In this document: positions 58,956 through 64,000 of the stretch, piece after piece
Position numbering within the stretch: the stretch's first letter is position 1
Layout: each line of letters starts with the position of its first letter
Assembly (NCBI RefSeq): GCF_009674495.1
Contig: NZ_WKJN01000015.1
Coordinates: 81,814 to 145,813 of the forward strand
Source: Duganella alba
Lineage (GTDB): Bacteria > Pseudomonadota > Gammaproteobacteria > Burkholderiales > Burkholderiaceae_D
Reading direction: 5' to 3'
Length of the DNA stretch: 64,000 bases
The notes under the pieces: model-generated
Seen by the model: only the letters and a program-made list of their open reading frames with translations
What the model was told of the DNA's origin: nothing
Database searches by the model: none
Program-made: the position numbers and the translations under genes

Positions 58956-60404
58956 ATGAAACTGACTTCTTCCCTCGTATGGCTGCGCCGTGATCTGCGC
59001 GTTTTCGACCATGTGGCCCTGAACCAGGCGCTGCTGGCGAGCGACAAGGTGTATTGCGTTTTTATCTACGACACCACGATTCTGGACAGCCTGCCGCGCC
59101 GCGACCGCCGGGTCGACTTCATCCACGCCAGCATCGCCGAAGTGGCGGCGGAGCTGGAACAACTAGGCGGCCACCTGATCGTGCGGCATGCCGATCCGGC
59201 CACCGAGATCCCGAAACTGGCCGCCGAACTGGGCGTGCAGGCGGTGTTCTGCAATCACGATTATGAACCGCAAGCGATAGAACGTGACGCCACGGTGGCC
59301 AGTGCGCTGGAAGCGGACGGCCGCCAGTTCTACAGCTACAAGGACCAGGTGATTTTCGAGTGCAGCGAGGTGCTGTCGCAGACCGGCGGCGTGTTCTCGG
59401 TGTTCACGCCGTACAAGAACGCCTGGCTGAAAAAGCTGGCGGCCGATCCGTCGGTGCTGGCGCCGTACAACGTCGAACCGCATGCGGCGCGCCTGGCGCC
59501 GCCGCCCTCGCCGGCCCCAGCGCTGCCGACGCTGGCCGAGCTGGGATTCGAACCGAGCAATCTGGCCGAGCTGAAGATTCCGACCGGCATGTCCGGCGCG
59601 GCGCAGCTGTTCGAGGACTTCCTGCCGCGCATGGCCGACTACAACGTGGCGCGCGATTTCCCGGCGGTGAAGGGGCCATCGTACCTGTCGGTGCATTTCC
59701 GTTTCGGTACGCTGTCGGTGCGCCACCTGGTGCGCACGGTGCTGGATTTGCAGGAACGCGGCGCCGGCGGCGAGGGCGCGGCGGTGTGGCTGTCGGAACT
59801 GATCTGGCGCGAGTTCTACGCCATGATCCTGTACCACAATCCGCACGTGGTGGGCGGCGCCTACAAGCCGGCTTACGATGCGATTGAATGGGAAACCGGC
59901 CCCGAAGCCGACGAACTGTTCGCCGCCTGGTGCGAAGGCCGCACCGGCTATCCGCTGGTGGATGCGGCCATGCTGCAGCTGAACCAGACCGGCTGGATGC
60001 ACAACCGTCTGCGCATGGTGACGGCGTGCTTTTTGATCAAGGATCTGGGTATCGACTGGCGGCGCGGCGAGGCCTATTTTGCGCTGCACCTGAACGACTT
60101 CGACCTGGCGTCCAACAACGGCGGCTGGCAGTGGGCGTCGTCGTCGGGCTGCGATGCGCAGCCTTACTTCCGCATTTTCAATCCGGTGACGCAATCGCAG
60201 AAGTTCGACGCGCAGGGGAAATTCATCCGCCGCTACCTGCCGCAGCTGAAAGAGCTGAGCGACAAGGAAATCCACGCACCATGGCTGGCGCCGCGCATGC
60301 TGGCGCCGGACTATCCGCCGCCGCTGGTGATGCACGACGAAGCGCGCAAACAAACGCTAGCCCGCTACGAAATCGTGAAAAAAACCCCAACCGAAGGGGT
60401 CTGA
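58956..60404 (+). CDS. phrB: deoxyribodipyrimidine photolyase
   Basis: The 482-residue flavoprotein has the N-terminal antenna domain (LVWLRRDLRVFDHVALNQAL) and the FAD/DNA-binding C-terminus (GPSYLSVHFRFGTLSVRHLV, GYPLVDAAMLQLNQTGWMHN, RLRMVTACFLIKDLGIDWRR, NGGWQWASSSGCDAQPYFRI). It repairs UV-made cyclobutane dimers with blue light. The last codons and the stop lie inside a GGGGTCTGACCCC palindrome. Confidence 0.96.
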   Translation: MKLTSSLVWLRRDLRVFDHVALNQALLASDKVYCVFIYDTTILDSLPRRDRRVDFIHASIAEVAAELEQLGGHLIVRHADPATEIPKLAAELGVQAVFCNHDYEPQAIERDATVASALEADGRQFYSYKDQVIFECSEVLSQTGGVFSVFTPYKNAWLKKLAADPSVLAPYNVEPHAARLAPPPSPAPALPTLAELGFEPSNLAELKIPTGMSGAAQLFEDFLPRMADYNVARDFPAVKGPSYLSVHFRFGTLSVRHLVRTVLDLQERGAGGEGAAVWLSELIWREFYAMILYHNPHVVGGAYKPAYDAIEWETGPEADELFAAWCEGRTGYPLVDAAMLQLNQTGWMHNRLRMVTACFLIKDLGIDWRRGEAYFALHLNDFDLASNNGGWQWASSSGCDAQPYFRIFNPVTQSQKFDAQGKFIRRYLPQLKELSDKEIHAPWLAPRMLAPDYPPPLVMHDEARKQTLARYEIVKKTPTEGV

Positions 60405-60424
60405 CCCCTCTGGGGTCAGACCCC
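60396..60424. repeat. two GGGGTC-GACCCC palindromes in tandem
   Basis: GGGGTCTGACCCC (60396-60408) and GGGGTCAGACCCC (60412-60424) are separated by TCT. Each is self-complementary apart from its central base, and they are also complementary to one another. From memory, this element is scattered between genes in Massilia/Duganella-type genomes. The first copy supplies the phrB stop codon. It may fold as a strong hairpin and act as terminator or repeat-protein target. Confidence 0.7.
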
Positions 60425-60464
60425 GGCCGCAGCGCTGTGCGGGGTAAAAAGGTGCCGCAAGCCG

Positions 60465-63400
60465 CTAAACCTTGAGCAAGCCACCTATAGCCTCCAGCAA
60501 TACCCCCTCCTGGAAGGGTTTACCAAAGTAGGCATTCACGCCCAGCTCCAGCGCGACGTTGCGGTGCTTGTCGGCGCTGCGCGAGGTGATCATGATGATC
60601 GGGATGTTTTTGGTACGTTCATCGCCACGCACATTGCGCGTCAGGTCAAAACCGTCCATGCGCGGCATTTCGATATCGACTAGCATCAGGTCCGGCGCCG
60701 ATTCCTGCAACTGCTCCAGCGCATCCACGCCATCCTTCGCCAGCAGCACGCGATAGCCTTCCCGCTCCAGCAGACGCTGGGTCACGCGACGCACCGTCAG
60801 CGAATCGTCCACCACCATGATGGTGCGGCCCAGCGCCAGCTGCGCCGCCGGACTATCAGCCGCAACCTGCGCATACTGCGGCTTCACCTCCGGGTGATGC
60901 GCCAGATGCTGCGCCAGCGCCACCGGGTTCAATATCAGCACAATATCGCCCGTGCCCAGCACCGTCGCACCGGCGATCCCCACCATGCGCGACAACTGCG
61001 GACCAATGTTCTTGATGACCACCTCGCGGTTGCCCAGCACCTCGTCCACCTGCAAGGCCAGACGCTCGTTGCCGTTCTTGAGCATCATCACCGGCGATGA
61101 ACGCTGCACCGGCGGCTGCGCCACATCGCCCAGCAGCGTCGGCAGATACTGCATGCCGTTGTCGCGCGCCTCGGCCAGCGCGGCGTCTTTCATCTGCAGC
61201 ACCTGTTCGACCAGGATCGCCGGCAGCGCATAGGTCTTGCCTCCGGCCGTCAGCAGCACCACTTGCGTCACGGCCAGCGTCAGCGGCAGGCGGATGGTGA
61301 AGCGCGTGCCTTTGCCCGGCTCCGAGAACATGTCGACACGGCCGCCCAGCGCTTGCGCTTCCGACTGCACCACGTCCATGCCCACACCGCGTCCCGACAG
61401 TTCGGTCAGCGCTTCGGCGGTGGAGAAGCCAGGTTCGAAAATCAGGTCGGCGATTTGCGCGTCGGTGGCGGCGTCTTCTTCCGCCAGCAGGCCGACGCTG
61501 ATCGCCTTGGCCTTGATGCGCTCCAGATCGAGGCCGCCGCCGTCGTCGCTGAATTCGATGACGATCTCATTACCCTCCTGCGCCACCTGCACCAGCAGTT
61601 CGCCGGTTTCGCTCTTGCCGACGGCGGCGCGCGCTTCGCGCGATTCCACGCCGTGGGCGATGGCGTTGCGCAGCAGGTGTTCGAACGGCGCGGCCATGCG
61701 TTCGAGCACGCTGCGGTCCAGCTCCACGCTGCTGCCGCGAATATCCAGGTTGACGCGCTTGTCGACGTCCTTGGCGCTCTGGCGGGCAACGCGGAACAAA
61801 CGCTCCGAGATGCTGGCGAATGGCACCATGCGCACGCGCATCAGGTCTCGTTGCAGGTCGCGCGTCAGGCGGGCCTGCTGCGTCAGGTCGTTGTGGGCGT
61901 TGTCGACGCTGCGGGCCAGGCTTTCGTGGAAGCTGGCGACGTCGTTGACGCTTTCGGCCATCATGCGGGTCAGTTCCTGCAGACGGGTGAAGCGGTCGAA
62001 TTCCAGCGGGTCGAATTCGCGGTCACTGGAAATGGCCATGCGCGAGGCGATTTGCGATTCGGCCTGCATTTCGACTTCGCGCAACTGGCGGCGCAGGCGG
62101 GCCAGGTTGTCCGAGAAGTCGGTCAGCGATGCGCGCAGGGTTTCGACTTCGTTTTCCAGCTTGGAGCGCGAGATCGATACTTCGCCGGCCTGATTCACCA
62201 AACGGTCGAGAATATCGGCGCGCACGCGCACCAGTGGCGATTTGATGCTGGCTGGCGCCTCTTCCGCCGGCGCCTGCGGCGCGGTGGACGGCGTTGGCTC
62301 CGGTGTTGCGTCTCCGGCCGTGACGCCGTCTTGCAGCGTTGCGACGTTGCCGGCCAGGTCGGTGACTGCTTCGGCCTGCGGCGCGATCGGGTTCTGGAGT
62401 TGTTCGAACAGGAGCAACGCGTGGTCGTAGTGCGCCATCAGCTCATCGAAGGCTTGCGGCGTGGCGGAGCCGGCGTGCACCATGTTTTCGATGTGCGTTT
62501 CGATTTCGTGGCAGTGCTGGCCCAGACGCATCGCACCGGCCATGCGCGCGCTGCCTTTAACGGTATGCAGCAGGCGCAGCAGGCTTTGTGCCTGCGCGGT
62601 GTCGGCTGGATTGTGCTGCCAGGTGCGCAGTGCTTCGCCGACTTGCGGCAGCAGGTCGGCGCCTTCTTCCAGGAAGACGGGCAGCAGATCGGCGTCCAGT
62701 TCGTCGTTGAACAGGGCTGGCGCGGCGATGAGGATTTCCGGCTCGGCGGGCGCCAGTGCGATGATCTCGGCATCAGGTTCCGGCACAGGCTCCGATTCCA
62801 GCGCCGGCGCTGGTTGCGGCTCTGGCTCTGGCTCCGGTTGCGGCTCTGGCTCTGGCTCTGGCTCTGGCTCGTGCTCGGGCTCCGGTTCTGGCTCGGCTTC
62901 GACCGTAGGCTCTTCGATCGGCGCGGCTACGATTTCGTCTTCTTCCGGCCATGGTTCTGGAGGCGCTGGCGCGGCCACTGGTTCTGACGGTAGCTGTTCG
63001 GCCATCTTCAGCGGCGGGTCGGCGAAGGCGTCGTCGAAAGCGGCATTGAACAAGTCATCGATGCCGTCGTCGACGTGTACTTCCGGCTTCTTCTTCCGCG
63101 GCGGCGCAACCGGCGCTTCGGACTCCGGCACGGTGCCGCTGATGGCGTTGTAGGTTTCGCGGAACAGCTGGTCCAGCGCCGACTCCTGCACTTCCGGCGG
63201 CGTGTTGATGCCGTCCATCGTCTGCGCCACCAGATTATCCAGGCGCGATTCGATTTCGTTGCTGGCCGCCGGCGGCGTCACCGACAGCTCCTCGCGCAGG
63301 CCCTGCAGCGCGCCGATCAGCTCCGGCTGCGCGTCCGGCAGTTCGCCGGCTGCGAAGCTTTGCAGCATCTGGCGGATGCGCTCCATGGTGAAGTCCAGCA

Positions 63401-64000
63401 GATCGTGCTGGACCTGATCCAGATGCGGCGCGGGCGGCAGCAGCACTTCGAGCGTGTCTTCCAGCGCCAATGCGAGTTCGCGCAGGGACTTGAAGCCTAC
63501 CGTGCCAGAGGTGCCGGCCAGCGTGTGCGCGGCCTGCAGGGCTTCCGGATTGACCGGACGGCGCGGCTCGTGGCGCCACTCGCCGAAGTCCTGCACCAGC
63601 TTGCGTACCAGGTCGTCGGATTCGTGCAGGTAGATGTTGTACAGCGGCAGAGGAATCGCCAGTTCGCCGATGTGTTTGACGTTGTCGTCGCGCGGCACGT
63701 TCGGCGTGATGGTCGGGAACTCGATCACGTTGCCGTGGCTGACGATCGGCGGCGTGGTCGGCGCGATCACCGACGGCTCGTCGGTTCCTGCGGCTGGCAG
63801 ATCGATGACTGGTTCGTCGATGACCGGCGCGTCGCCAACAAGCGCCTCGTCGTCGTCCGCAACGGCAGAGTCGGACGGCGTGGCATCAGGCGAAGTGGAA
63901 TCGGACGCGGCGCCGTCGGCGGGCGCAGATGCGGCGTCGGCGGCAGGCGCTGGTGCCGCGGCGGCATCATCGGCGGCGGCAGGCGCGGGCGCAGGTGCGG
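60465..64000 (-). CDS. pilL: CheA-type hybrid kinase of the type IV pilus chemosensory system, partial (5' end outside window)
   Basis: The frame is open from the stop at 60465 to the window edge, so the N-terminus is missing. Domains seen in order: Ala/Pro/Asp-rich linker; an Hpt-like domain ([20 protein letters not shown]); a long Glu-Pro linker; a canonical Hpt domain ([20 protein letters not shown]); dimerisation and ATPase domains ([55 protein letters not shown]); a CheW-like domain; and a receiver ([36 protein letters not shown]). Multiple Hpt domains plus kinase and receiver is the PilL/ChpA plan that controls twitching and c-AMP signalling. Other pil genes should lie to the right. Confidence 0.88.
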   Translation of the reverse strand, partial: APAPAPAAADDAAAAPAPAADAASAPADGAASDSTSPDATPSDSAVADDDEALVGDAPVIDEPVIDLPAAGTDEPSVIAPTTPPIVSHGNVIEFPTITPNVPRDDNVKHIGELAIPLPLYNIYLHESDDLVRKLVQDFGEWRHEPRRPVNPEALQAAHTLAGTSGTVGFKSLRELALALEDTLEVLLPPAPHLDQVQHDLLDFTMERIRQMLQSFAAGELPDAQPELIGALQGLREELSVTPPAASNEIESRLDNLVAQTMDGINTPPEVQESALDQLFRETYNAISGTVPESEAPVAPPRKKKPEVHVDDGIDDLFNAAFDDAFADPPLKMAEQLPSEPVAAPAPPEPWPEEDEIVAAPIEEPTVEAEPEPEPEHEPEPEPEPEPQPEPEPEPQPAPALESEPVPEPDAEIIALAPAEPEILIAAPALFNDELDADLLPVFLEEGADLLPQVGEALRTWQHNPADTAQAQSLLRLLHTVKGSARMAGAMRLGQHCHEIETHIENMVHAGSATPQAFDELMAHYDHALLLFEQLQNPIAPQAEAVTDLAGNVATLQDGVTAGDATPEPTPSTAPQAPAEEAPASIKSPLVRVRADILDRLVNQAGEVSISRSKLENEVETLRASLTDFSDNLARLRRQLREVEMQAESQIASRMAISSDREFDPLEFDRFTRLQELTRMMAESVNDVASFHESLARSVDNAHNDLTQQARLTRDLQRDLMRVRMVPFASISERLFRVARQSAKDVDKRVNLDIRGSSVELDRSVLERMAAPFEHLLRNAIAHGVESREARAAVGKSETGELLVQVAQEGNEIVIEFSDDGGGLDLERIKAKAISVGLLAEEDAATDAQIADLIFEPGFSTAEALTELSGRGVGMDVVQSEAQALGGRVDMFSEPGKGTRFTIRLPLTLAVTQVVLLTAGGKTYALPAILVEQVLQMKDAALAEARDNGMQYLPTLLGDVAQPPVQRSSPVMMLKNGNERLALQVDEVLGNREVVIKNIGPQLSRMVGIAGATVLGTGDIVLILNPVALAQHLAHHPEVKPQYAQVAADSPAAQLALGRTIMVVDDSLTVRRVTQRLLEREGYRVLLAKDGVDALEQLQESAPDLMLVDIEMPRMDGFDLTRNVRGDERTKNIPIIMITSRSADKHRNVALELGVNAYFGKPFQEGVLLEAIGGLLKV
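62809..62896. repeat. GGCTCT-type hexamer tract coding a Glu-Pro linker
   Basis: About fifteen degenerate 6-base units (GGCTCT, GGCTCC, GGTTGC, GGTTCT) encode alternating Glu and Pro on the minus strand, between the Hpt domains of the kinase. Four units near 62843-62866 are identical. Slippage by whole units keeps the frame, so the linker length may vary between strains. Confidence 0.75.

Noticed and set aside
62809..62896. Short repeats considered as a CRISPR array
   Set aside because: Units are only 6 bases, contiguous and coding; there are no spacers.
1..64000. Search for tRNA, rRNA, integrase, complete insertion sequence and phage genes
   Set aside because: No cloverleaf with CCA-type end, no rRNA segment and no transposase or integrase-like protein was found on reading both strands.

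Overview
The window reads as chromosomal DNA of a high-GC betaproteobacterium, most likely of the Oxalobacteraceae (Duganella/Massilia/Janthinobacterium type). This is an inference from protein style, from a PEP-CTERM protein, from the GGGGTCAGACCCC-type intergenic repeat and from gene order. No rRNA, tRNA, CRISPR array, integrase or complete insertion sequence was seen.

Layout. 1-1800: two unrecognised AT-rich genes facing an exported MepA-like murein endopeptidase. 1795-2257: a non-coding gap with a possible relic of a PIN-domain toxin. 2258-9907: a co-oriented glycan-use operon (TonB-dependent receptor, GH105-like lipoprotein, DUF2264 protein, GH35 beta-galactosidase). 9933-16995: an orphan type VI secretion cargo island read leftwards (VgrG, DUF4123 adaptor, DUF3304 immunity candidate, Tle1 lipase, a DUF6708 gene broken by one in-frame stop, PAAR tip). 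Much of it is AT-richer than its surroundings. 17173-18663: a MASE1-GGDEF diguanylate cyclase. 18652-23056: an AraC/PAS regulator and a 4-hydroxyproline module (epimerase plus a three-subunit D-hydroxyproline dehydrogenase). 23057-28024: LacI regulator, exported aldose epimerase and two MFS transporters. 28093-33782: thioredoxin-like protein, ChaN lipoprotein, PEP-CTERM protein, histidine kinase, HDOD protein and small lineage-type proteins.

33890-43415 is housekeeping: ybeZ-ybeY-ybeX-lnt, glyQ-glyS-gmhB-plsC and a YgjP-like metalloprotein. After an exported M28 peptidase comes an envelope polysaccharide block on the minus strand (waaA, waaC, phosphomannomutase, WecA-like transferase, rfbDCAB). 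apaH follows on plus, then plsC-pyrC'-pyrB-pyrR-ruvX-yqgE on minus, phrB on plus, and the 3' part of a large CheA-type kinase gene (PilL/ChpA type) running off the right edge. The order pyrC'-pyrB-pyrR-ruvX-yqgE next to pil chemotaxis genes is also known from Pseudomonas.

Functional reading. The left third looks built for plant-derived matter. The receptor and three exported glycosidases suit uronic-acid-capped galactan. The hydroxyproline enzymes suit the peptide part of hydroxyproline-rich glycoproteins, and the hexuronate-type MFS, aldose epimerase and LacI regulator suit sugar uptake. Linking these into one arabinogalactan-protein programme is a hypothesis. The T6SS island sits between them as a horizontally exchangeable antibacterial cassette.
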